Source of the DNA: Clostridiales bacterium
GTDB taxonomy: Bacteria; Bacillota; Clostridia; Christensenellales; Aristaeellaceae
Length of the DNA: 27,118 nucleotides
Reading direction: 5' to 3'
Assembly: GCA_004554085.1 (NCBI GenBank)
Contig: SFNY01000028.1
Coordinates: 1 to 27,118 of the forward strand
In this document: one piece after another, positions 1 through 8,547 of the stretch
How the letters are laid out: each line of letters starts with the position of its first letter
How positions within the stretch are numbered: the first letter of the stretch is position 1
Translations under genes and position numbers: made by a program
The notes under the pieces: generated by a model
The model's input: the letters and a program-made list of their open reading frames with translations, nothing else
The model's database searches: none
What the model was told of the DNA's origin: nothing

Positions 1-136
1 GCGCATCCCGGTCTGCATGCACAACGTGCCCACCGAGAAGATCTTCCGTCCCGCCGCATGGAACGCCTTCGGCATGGACAAGGAGGGCGCCGACTATCGT
101 GCCTGCGCCAACTACGGCCCGTTCTACAAGAAGTAA
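1..136 (+). CDS. fucI: L-fucose isomerase, C-terminal end (partial)
   Basis: The last 44 residues of a protein read in frame from base 2 to the TAA at 134-136. They include RIPVCMHNV, a [12 protein letters not shown] segment and the end [14 protein letters not shown]. This closely matches, from memory, the C-terminus of E. coli FucI ([20 protein letters not shown]... ending NYGPLYKR). FucI interconverts L-fucose and L-fuculose (also D-arabinose and D-ribulose) in the cytoplasm and needs Mn2+. The start and the catalytic core lie outside the window. A terminator follows within 20 nt, so this is the end of its transcript. Fucose use would suit a gut commensal, but no other fucose gene is visible here. 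Confidence 0.88.
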   Translation, partial: [44 protein letters not shown]

Positions 137-155
137 TTCATTGAACTGAATCACG

Positions 156-186
156 CCCCGGTTCACAACTGTGAGCCGGGGTTTTT
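156..186 (+). terminator. Intrinsic terminator of fucI
   Basis: An 11-bp stem pairs 156-166 with 171-181 (ccccggttcac against gtgagccgggg, one G-T pair) around the loop aact. A run of five T follows at 182-186. Confidence 0.85.
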
Positions 187-209
187 CATGCAGGGGAACC
201 TCCCTGCGC

Positions 210-237
210 ACCTGTTTTTTCGCCCGGGCATAGGATG
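210..237 (+). promoter_or_regulatory. Possible sigma-K-type promoter for the Cys-rich gene
   Basis: AC at 210-211 is followed after 17 nt by CATAggaTG at 229-237. This matches the sigma-K pattern AC-N16/17-CATANNNTA except at the last base. No convincing sigma-A promoter is seen between the fucI terminator and the gene. The short consensus can occur by chance, so this rests mainly on agreement with a predicted spore-surface product. Confidence 0.35.
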
Positions 238-289
238 CAGTGAATCCCGTGGAGGCATGGCTCTTCCACACAGAAAGGAGACTATCCCT

Positions 290-1234
290 GTGGCGAACAT
301 TCATTCCTGCGCCTCCGGCTGCGGCTGCAATACCTGCAATGCGCTGTGCACCGCCGGATGCGGCTGTCATAGCTGCGGCTGCAATACCTGCTCCACCCTG
401 CGCAGCACCGGCTGCAGCAATTGCAATTCCTGCAACAGCTGCGGCTGCAACTCCTGCGCCACCGTGCGCACCGGCTGCAATTGCTTCGGCGTGCTGCGCA
501 GCATCTCCGGCCCGTTCAACCGCTGCGGAACCTGTACCAACCGCAATTTTCCCTTCTTCACCGGCCCCTGCGGCCCCGTCAGCTCCTGCTGCGAATGCTG
601 CGATCCCTGCAACAGCTGCAATAACTGCGGCTGCAACAGATGCGGCTGCAATTCCTGCGCGACCGCGCGCAGCGGCTGCGGCTGCAATACGTGCAACAAC
701 TGCGGCACCGCACGCAGCACCGGCTGTGGCTGTGGCTGCGATTCCTGCAACAACTGCGGCTGCAACAGCTGCTGCTGCGACGACTGCGACTGTGATTGCG
801 ACTGTTGCTGCGATGATTGCTGCGACGGCTGCCACGCCAGCGCGTCCTTTGCGAGCGGCACGCCGGTGGAGCTGGCGAGCGGCGATTCTGTGACGCTGAA
901 CCCAAGCTTCAGCAACTCCGACGATTTCAATGCCACACAGGACGGCATTGAGATTCTGCGGAGCGGAACTTACCTGATCGTGTACACAGTGCACGTTCCC
1001 GCGAACAACGCCGTGTCGAGCCGCTTCGTGCTGACCTTGAACGGCGAGCGCATTACGGCATCGGCCCTGGACGTTTCCACCGAGGGCGACTGCACCACCG
1101 ACGGCTTCACCATGCACGCCATGGTCAACGCGCAGGCGGGCAGCGTGCTGAAGCTGGTGAGCCTGAACCCGGTGTCCATCTGTCAGTCCTCCGCGTCCAA
1201 CGTGTTCACCCTGTCCCTCACCCGCATTCCGTAA
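290..1234 (+). CDS. Cysteine-rich repeat protein with BclA/C1q-like C-terminal domain (putative spore-surface protein)
   Basis: A GTG start at 290 is preferred because AAAGGAG lies at 274-280 with 9 nt spacing; the upstream in-frame ATGs at 188 and 257 lack a properly spaced site. The 314-residue product has two parts. Residues 1-181 hold 54 cysteines, mostly in tandem units such as GCGCNTC, NSCNNCGC and DCDCDCC, broken by short spacers (ATVRTG, STLRST). Residues 182-314 are a beta-rich domain with SGTYLIVYTV, SRFVLTLNG and VLKLVSL strands. These resemble the jelly-roll tail of Bacillus BclA and clostridial collagen-like exosporium proteins. There is no signal peptide or membrane segment, as expected for a mother-cell spore-layer protein. 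A role in a disulfide-linked or metal-binding spore coat is inference. Confidence 0.7.
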   Translation: MANIHSCASGCGCNTCNALCTAGCGCHSCGCNTCSTLRSTGCSNCNSCNSCGCNSCATVRTGCNCFGVLRSISGPFNRCGTCTNRNFPFFTGPCGPVSSCCECCDPCNSCNNCGCNRCGCNSCATARSGCGCNTCNNCGTARSTGCGCGCDSCNNCGCNSCCCDDCDCDCDCCCDDCCDGCHASASFASGTPVELASGDSVTLNPSFSNSDDFNATQDGIEILRSGTYLIVYTVHVPANNAVSSRFVLTLNGERITASALDVSTEGDCTTDGFTMHAMVNAQAGSVLKLVSLNPVSICQSSASNVFTLSLTRIP

Positions 1235-1245
1235 GCAAACGACAC

Positions 1246-1276
1246 GGGAGCTGCCCCCCATCGGGCGGCTCCCTTT
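1246..1276 (+). terminator. Intrinsic terminator of the Cys-rich gene
   Basis: gggagctgccc (1246-1256) pairs with gggcggctccc (1263-1273) with one wobble pair, followed by a short T run, 12 nt after the stop codon. Confidence 0.6.
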
Positions 1277-1316
1277 GCATCGTTCGCTGAATCAGGAAAA
1301 AATTTGCTCCAGGGTA

Positions 1317-1346
1317 TTGACATTTCTGAATGCCCTGTGCTATAAT
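1317..1346 (+). promoter_or_regulatory. Promoter of the tRNA-Met pair
   Basis: TTGACA at 1317-1322, an 18-nt spacer and TATAAT at 1341-1346 preceded by TGC (extended -10). It lies 26 nt before the first tRNA. Confidence 0.85.
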
Positions 1347-1371
1347 AAATCCTGCGTTGAGAAACGTGTGT

Positions 1372-1448
<77 letters not shown>

Positions 1449-1451
1449 TTT

Positions 1452-1528
1452 GCCGGCGTATCTCAGTTGGCTAGAGAATCCGGTTCATACCCGGAGTGTC
1501 ATTGGTTCGAATCCGATCGCCGGTACCA
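1452..1528 (+). tRNA. Elongator tRNA-Met (CAT)
   Basis: A 77-nt cloverleaf with encoded CCA, 3 nt after the initiator tRNA and probably co-transcribed. The anticodon loop is TTCATAC on the stem CCGG/CCGG, and the T loop is TTCGAAT. The acceptor stem is GCCGGCG/CGCCGGT with a G-T pair at 1-72. A CAT anticodon could also belong to lysidine-modified tRNA-Ile2, but the TTCATAC loop is the usual elongator-Met form. Its 3' end borders a recombinase remnant, consistent with use as an integration site. Confidence 0.85.
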
Positions 1529-1532
1529 CTCA

Positions 1533-1570
1533 AAACCGTTCAGGTTGAAAGACTTGGACGGTTTCTTTTT
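1533..1570 (+). terminator. Terminator of the tRNA operon
   Basis: aaaccgttcaggt (1533-1545) pairs with acttggacggttt (1552-1564) around a 6-nt loop, followed by CTTTTT. Confidence 0.8.
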
Positions 1571-1684
1571 GTTCAAATCGAGGCAAGAACCGGCTTCTCG
1601 CCTTAACTCTGGCTTCGCACACCTTCGCCAACCTTCCAAAGTGGCACAAAACTGCGAAAAACCTCATTTTTATGAACTCCGGGT

Positions 1685-2285
1685 TCAGTATTGCTCGACC
1701 CTCTGAACCGCCAGCATTTCATTTACACTTCGCACCGCTTCCTGCTTCTTATCCTCGCGGGAATGGACATAGCGATTGATGGTGGTCTGAACATCGGAAT
1801 GCCCTATGATCGCCTGAATGGTCTTTACAGAGGCTCCTGCATCGTTCAGCAGCGTTGCGTAGCTGTGCCGGAAGATGTGCGGAGAAGCCCCGTGGAGGTT
1901 GATTGTGCGATTGATTCTCTCCATCATCCTCCTGTGAATGGAAAGGGTGATGGGGTCTTCGCCACCAATGATATAGCCTTGTGTCTCCATTGGCTGTAAG
2001 CACTTCATCAGTTCTGGCGATATTGGAACATCCCGCAAACCGCTTTCCGTCTTGGGCTTCCCAACCACACAGTTGTTCCTTCCTCTGGGATAAGTGATGC
2101 TTCGTTCAATGTGGAATACATTCTTCTTCAAATCTACATCTTCCCATTTCAAGCCCAGAACTTCCCCACGACGCATCCCTGTGAACAGCAGAAGCATCAT
2201 ATACCGCTTATCCATCAATTCCAGTTTGTCCAAAGACAGCAGAATGTCCCGCAGTTCGTCCAAATCCAATGCCTTCCGTACGGCT
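1685..2285 (-). pseudogene. Tyrosine recombinase (phage/ICE integrase), catalytic domain only, 5'-truncated
   Basis: Reading from about 2285 down to the TGA at 1687-1685 gives an intact catalytic domain. It shows TGMRRGEVLGLKWEDVD (Arg I), GKPKTESGLRDVPI (Lys), SPHIFRHSYATLL (His-x-x-Arg) and IIGHSDVQTTINRYVH (His and the nucleophile Tyr). The N-terminal arm-binding and SAM-like core-binding domains, about 170-200 residues in such integrases, are missing. The frame stays open upstream to 2581, but there it runs antisense to an acidic D/W-rich coding end, so homology stops at about 2275-2285. Base composition is visibly lower in GC than the flanks. With its C-terminal end 157 nt from the tRNA-Met 3' end, it is best read as the relic of an element that integrated there. 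Without its DNA-binding domains it is unlikely to be active. Confidence 0.8.
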
Positions 2286-2536
2286 ATGACGACGCTCTGG
2301 GTGCGTGGGGCTATGTGGACATGGAGGAGAGCCCCCTCGACGAGCACTACCGGGATTACCTGATCGGCAGCAGCTACGATGCGGACGCGGAATATTCCGA
2401 CTTTGCCGACAGCGAATACGGTCAGGAGTCCTCTCAATCGGACAGCGACTGGGACGATTCCGACTGGGACGACGATGACTGGAGCTCGGTGGACGACTGG
2501 GACAGCAGCTACACCGACTGGGACAGCGACTGGTGA
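2280..2536 (+). pseudogene. 3' remnant of an acidic D/W/S-rich protein gene
   Basis: From about 2280 to the TGA at 2534-2536 the plus strand encodes a strongly acidic tail rich in Asp, Ser, Trp and Tyr, with motifs such as SDSDWDDSDWDDDDW and ending TDWDSDW. A terminator follows at once, so the end is genuine. The 5' side runs directly into the antisense of the truncated integrase and no ribosome-binding site precedes the in-frame ATG at 2321, so this is probably the 3' end of a gene cut by the same event. Such tails are found at the end of various clostridial membrane or zinc-ribbon proteins, but the family cannot be named from the tail alone. Confidence 0.5.
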
Positions 2537-2542
2537 TTCACG

Positions 2543-2577
2543 AAGCGGAAGGGCGATGCAAACCCTTCCGCTTTGTG
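2543..2577 (+). terminator. Terminator after the acidic gene remnant
   Basis: An 11-bp stem pairs aagcggaaggg (2543-2553) with cccttccgctt (2563-2573), followed by TTG. It sits 7 nt after the stop codon. Confidence 0.75.
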
Positions 2578-2647
2578 CCAATATGCCGTCAAAGCTGAAT
2601 ATTTTGGGTCGAAGCCGCCGATTTTCGGCTTGTCACACGGATTTTTC

Positions 2648-2683
2648 TTGACTTTGCTTTTGTTACAACCTATAATATAGGTT
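2648..2683 (+). promoter_or_regulatory. nifJ promoter with a palindrome over the -10 box
   Basis: TTGACT (2648-2653), a 17-nt spacer and a perfect TATAAT (2671-2676). A perfect inverted repeat, aacctat-aat-ataggtt (2667-2683), covers the whole -10 element and could be an operator. It does not match the Rex consensus. Confidence 0.75.
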
Positions 2684-2735
2684 GATGACTTATGGGAATC
2701 ACGATACTCATAATTATAAAAGGAGGTCCTTTCAC

Positions 2736-6236
<3,501 letters not shown>

Positions 6237-6239
6237 AAC

Positions 6240-6710
6240 GCAGCGCGTTTTATCGCACCAGCTACCGCGTAGTATACACCGGAGTCCTGCCCCCACTGAT
6301 TCAAGGGGTAGGACTCCTTATCTTTGCGTTTCTGCAGGATCGATTGTGGTGGGCGAAATGCAGTACCATGGGGATTAGGTACGCGGCTGCGGTACAGTGG
6401 TGTCCTCGCCGCTAGTCGGCCTGAGGGCCTCCCTCTGAGCCGCCTCTGGCAGTAACTGCCGTGTAAAGGCATCGGGCTCCTGTCCCCATAGATTCAAGGG
6501 ACAGGAGCCCTTATCTTTCTATTCTGTAGAATCGATTGGTATGTGCGCGATGGAGTACCTTGGGAATTGGGTGCGTTGCTGCGGTACAGTGGTGTCCTCG
6601 CCGCTCGTCGGCTGACGCCTCCCTCCGTGCAGCGTGTTTTATCGCACTAGCTGCCGCGTAGTATACACCGGACTCCTGCCCCCACTGATTCAAGGGGCAG
6701 GGTTCCTTCG
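6240..6710 (+). repeat. Tandem structured intergenic repeat, about 2.4 units
   Basis: The 600 nt between nifJ and locus A hold no gene but a repeat of about 190 nt: units near 6240-6425, 6430-6620 and a partial one at 6636-6710. Each has a head ending near cgtagtatacaccgg (clear in units 1 and 3), then a 13-bp hairpin at 6281-6317, 6474-6510 or 6670-6706 with loops of the type ca(c/t)(t/a)gattcaa. Units 1 and 2 also share an identical 28-nt tail segment (6386-6413 and 6579-6606). The stems vary with compensation: GGAGTCC/GGACTCC in unit 1 becomes GGGCTCC/GGAGCCC in unit 2. Unit 1 is followed by TTATCTTT and probably terminates nifJ. Confidence 0.75.
6281..6325 (+). terminator. Probable nifJ terminator (first repeat hairpin)
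   Basis: ggagtcctgcccc (6281-6293) pairs with ggggtaggactcc (6305-6317) with one G-T pair, then TTATCTTT. It lies 45 nt after the nifJ stop. Confidence 0.65.
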
Positions 6711-6743
6711 TTTCTTTTCTGAAGATTGGATAGCGGAAAGCAC

Positions 6744-6780
6744 GCAATCCGGCCCGTTACGAATGGGCCGGATTGCTTAT
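6744..6780 (+). terminator. Strong hairpin upstream of locus A
   Basis: A perfect 12-bp stem, gcaatccggccc (6744-6755) with gggccggattgc (6765-6776), then TTATG. It probably insulates locus A from nifJ read-through; the T run is weak. Confidence 0.55.
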
Positions 6781-6798
6781 GTATTGGATAATTGTCGT

Positions 6799-6828
6799 TT
6801 GACAGGCTGTATTGATGGATGCTATAAT
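6799..6828 (+). promoter_or_regulatory. Toxin promoter, locus A
   Basis: TTGACA (6799-6804), an 18-nt spacer and TATAAT (6823-6828) with an extended TGC. The expected start, about 6834-6835, is the first base of a GNRA-capped hairpin. Confidence 0.8.
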
Positions 6829-6834
6829 GCCCAT

Positions 6835-6910
6835 GGAGCCGCGAGGCTCCCCGGCAGGAAGGAAGAAGATGGCGCTTGGCTTTAACCCTCTTTTCCACAA
6901 AAAGGGGTGA
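6835..6910 (+). promoter_or_regulatory. Structured 5' leader with leader ORF, locus A toxin mRNA
   Basis: The predicted mRNA starts with the hairpin GGAGCC-GCGA-GGCTCC (6835-6850), a stable GNRA tetraloop. A Shine-Dalgarno stretch (CAGGAAGGAAG) precedes a 13-codon ORF, MALGFNPLFHKKG (6869-6910). Its TGA overlaps the toxin ribosome-binding site AAAGGGGTGA (6901-6910). That site is paired by ccctctttt (6886-6894) with aaaaagggg (6899-6907) around the loop ccac. Translating the leader ORF should open this hairpin. Locus B keeps the same layout with different bases. Confidence 0.6.
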
Positions 6911-6915
6911 TGATC

Positions 6916-6996
6916 ATGACCGATTACGAAATCCTCGCGATTGTGCTCCTGATTATCACTTTGGCGTTTTCCGTACATAACGGGACCCATAAGTAA
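6916..6996 (+). CDS. Small hydrophobic peptide, putative type I toxin (locus A)
   Basis: A 26-codon ORF encodes MTDYEILAIVLLIITLAF followed by SVHNGTHK. It is one predicted membrane helix (about residues 6-19) with a short acidic N-terminus and a polar tail ending in Lys. The start is fixed by AAAGGGGTGA ending 5 nt upstream. Size and make-up fit the small membrane toxins of type I systems, which are often annotated as putative holin-like toxins. It resembles the locus B peptide (MTDFEMLYLVIMIASLVL...) at MTD[YF]E and in the helix. An antisense RNA is predicted to end at its stop codon. Toxicity is inferred from architecture only. Confidence 0.65.
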   Translation: MTDYEILAIVLLIITLAFSVHNGTHK

Positions 6997-7083
6997 AAAA
7001 GCACTGCCGCCATCCAGCGACTACTGTATGGCGGCATCCATCTCATAGAGGGGATAAGCCATGCAGAAGCGTCATCCCTTCCT
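6997..7083 (-). ncRNA. Predicted antisense RNA (antitoxin), locus A
   Basis: A minus-strand RNA of about 87 nt should start near 7083 and end at the stem tgccgccat/atggcggca (about 7007-7037), with six T on the minus strand beside the toxin stop codon. It is complementary to the 3' untranslated part of the toxin mRNA, as RatA is to txpA. Its 5' part, CAGGAAGGGATGACGCTT, is identical in locus B. It contains a 10-codon ORF, MTLLHGLSPL (7075-7043). Confidence 0.6.
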
Positions 7084-7089
7084 GCCGTT

Positions 7090-7119
7090 ATTATAGCACG
7101 CTGCGGGAGAAGCTGTCAA
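7090..7119 (-). promoter_or_regulatory. Antisense RNA promoter, locus A
   Basis: On the minus strand TTGACA (7119-7114), an 18-nt spacer and TATAAT (7095-7090), with GC before the -10 as in the opposing toxin promoter. Both elements are perfect consensus. Confidence 0.8.
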
Positions 7120-7163
7120 GCAGCGGGAACGGCTTTTGCAAGGTGCAGTTGGGAGGACAAACC

Positions 7164-7628
7164 ATGACGGCAGAGGAGATGTGGGCGAAATCCTGCGCTG
7201 CAAATGATGTGAACCCGGCGACGCGCTGGGAGGCGTGGGCATTCTGCGGCGGCGGCCCAGCTGCGGACGAGTTGGCAGCGCTTGTGCTGGAGGGAACCAA
7301 GACGGCCACGGCGAGTGCGTGGATTGCATATGAAAACGAGGGTGCGGAGCTTCCGAAGCCCGGAGATTACAGCGTGATCCTGTACGACAACGGCAGCGCG
7401 GCGGCGGTCATTCGGGATACGAAGGTGTCCCTCGTGCCCTTTGACGAGGTCCCGGCAGAGCATGCGTACAAGGAGGGCGAGGGAAGCAGGAGCCTTGCGG
7501 AGTGGAGAGAGGTGCACAAAAGGGCGTTTGCACCGGATTATCAGGCGGCTGGAAGGGAGTTTGATCCGCATGGAATCTGCGTGCTGGAGGAATTTGTGCT
7601 GGTTTATCCGGCGGATGCGCGGCATTGA
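7164..7628 (+). CDS. ASCH domain-containing protein
   Basis: A 154-residue cytoplasmic protein that is essentially one ASCH domain, a PUA-like beta-barrel fold thought to bind RNA. Family features seen are WEAWAFCGGGPAADELAALV near residue 25, the signature GTKTATAS, LPKPGDYSVILYDNG, and the C-terminal EGEGSRSLAEWREVHKRAF followed by VLEEFVLVYP. The ATG at 7164 is chosen because GGGAGG (7151-7156) lies 7 nt before it; a GTG at 7143 has no site. No certain promoter is seen, and the antisense promoter of locus A points away from it. The cellular role of this family is not established. Confidence 0.85.
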   Translation: MTAEEMWAKSCAANDVNPATRWEAWAFCGGGPAADELAALVLEGTKTATASAWIAYENEGAELPKPGDYSVILYDNGSAAAVIRDTKVSLVPFDEVPAEHAYKEGEGSRSLAEWREVHKRAFAPDYQAAGREFDPHGICVLEEFVLVYPADARH

Positions 7629-7639
7629 GCTGCCGAGCC

Positions 7640-7668
7640 TTGCGCAATCCACACATTTCCCGTATAAT
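7640..7668 (+). promoter_or_regulatory. Promoter of the TetR-family gene
   Basis: TTGCGC (7640-7645), a 17-nt spacer and TATAAT (7663-7668), 7 nt before the ribosome-binding site AGGAGG. Confidence 0.65.
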
Positions 7669-7687
7669 ACCCTCAGGAGGCGATACC

Positions 7688-8278
7688 ATGGCGAAGCGCG
7701 ACAGCCGGAACACCCGCGGGCGCATCATCAATGCGGCCTGGGCGCTGTTCTACGAGCAGGGCTACGAGGACACCACCATCGAGGAGATCATCGAGCAATC
7801 CGGAACCTCAAAGGGCTCCTTTTACCACTATTTTGAGGGAAAGGATGCGCTTTTGGGCACGCTTTCGGATCTGTTTGATGAGAAGTATGCGCAATTGCGG
7901 GAGATTTTGCCGCCCGAAATGCACGCCTTCGACAAGCTGATGTACCTGAACCGGGAGCTGTTCCGCATGATCGAGGATCGTGTGTCGCTGGATCTGCTGG
8001 CGCGGCTGATCTCCACGCAGCTGATCACCAAGGGCGAGAAGCACCTGCTGGATCACAACCGCATGTACTACCGCCTGCTGCGCAGCATCATCTCGGAGGG
8101 CCAGCGGAAGGGCGAGCTGCGCGCGGAGGCCTCGGTCAACGACATCGTCAAGACCTACGCGCTGTGCGAGCGTGCGCTGATGTACGACTGGTGCCTGTGC
8201 TCCGGGGAATACTCGCTGGCGAACTACGCCCAGAAGATGCTGCCGGCGTTCATGGGGATGTACCGGGCGGATATTTAA
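7688..8278 (+). CDS. TetR/AcrR-family transcriptional regulator
   Basis: A 196-residue protein with a typical TetR N-terminal helix-turn-helix at about residues 8-55: TRGRIINAAWALFYEQGYEDTTIEEIIEQSG then TSKGSFYHYFEGKDALL. The remainder is an all-helical ligand-binding and dimerisation domain without recognisable specificity. AGGAGG lies 7 nt before the ATG. It is followed on the same strand by putP, whose upstream region contains a long nested palindrome that could be its operator. The ligand is unknown. Confidence 0.88.
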   Translation: MAKRDSRNTRGRIINAAWALFYEQGYEDTTIEEIIEQSGTSKGSFYHYFEGKDALLGTLSDLFDEKYAQLREILPPEMHAFDKLMYLNRELFRMIEDRVSLDLLARLISTQLITKGEKHLLDHNRMYYRLLRSIISEGQRKGELRAEASVNDIVKTYALCERALMYDWCLCSGEYSLANYAQKMLPAFMGMYRADI

Positions 8279-8283
8279 CAGAA

Positions 8284-8315
8284 GTTCAAAAATTAGAACA
8301 GGTTTCGTTTTGAAC
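8284..8315. promoter_or_regulatory. Perfect 8-bp inverted repeat after tetR
   Basis: gttcaaaa (8284-8291) and ttttgaac (8308-8315) are perfect inverted repeats 5 nt after the tetR stop, with a 16-nt AT-rich loop. Either a weak terminator or a protein-binding site; no T run follows. Confidence 0.4.
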
Positions 8316-8375
8316 CGCGTATAGAATTCGTTCCATATAAAAACCCTATAATTACAGTTAAATCTGGCATGGAAA

Positions 8376-8444
8376 TGGACTGGAGTACAGAAAACAGTAC
8401 GGACTGCATTCTGTATTTCAGTCCATTCCTGTATGTGGTATAAT
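8376..8444 (+). promoter_or_regulatory. putP promoter with nested palindrome (candidate operator)
   Basis: The -10 is TATAAT (8439-8444) preceded by TGG (extended). No good -35 is seen. Just upstream lie nested perfect arms: TGGACTG (8376-8382) with CAGTCCA (8419-8425), and TACAGAA (8386-8392) with TTCTGTA (8409-8415), separated by 3 nt on both sides. The outer right arm overlaps the place of the -35. Confidence 0.55.
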
Positions 8445-8547
8445 GGTTCCCAAGTTGTCGGAAGCGCGCGCATGTGCGGCGCATCCGGAGGGCAGGGCCG
8501 GGGCAAAATCCGCCGGCATGCCCTTACAAAAGAGGGGGATTGGAACT

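Noticed and set aside
240..948. Overlapping long frames on both strands across the Cys-rich gene (Ala-rich, Gln-rich, Arg/Ser-rich translations).
   Set aside because: They are frame-shifted readings of the tgcggctgcaa-type repeat; only the 290-1234 frame has a good ribosome-binding site and a folded end domain.
1665..1690. A 9-nt match, acccggagt, between the integrase end and tRNA-Met as a possible att site.
   Set aside because: The two copies are in inverted orientation and too short; att sites at a tRNA should be direct repeats of its 3' end. No convincing direct repeat was found in the window.
2111..2280. Extension of the acidic D/W-rich ORF upstream to an ATG at 2111.
   Set aside because: This part is antisense to well-conserved integrase codons and does not resemble the acidic tail, so it is chance read-through past the junction.
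6240..6710. The repeats as a CRISPR array.
   Set aside because: The units are about 190 nt, imperfect, and lack regular unique spacers.
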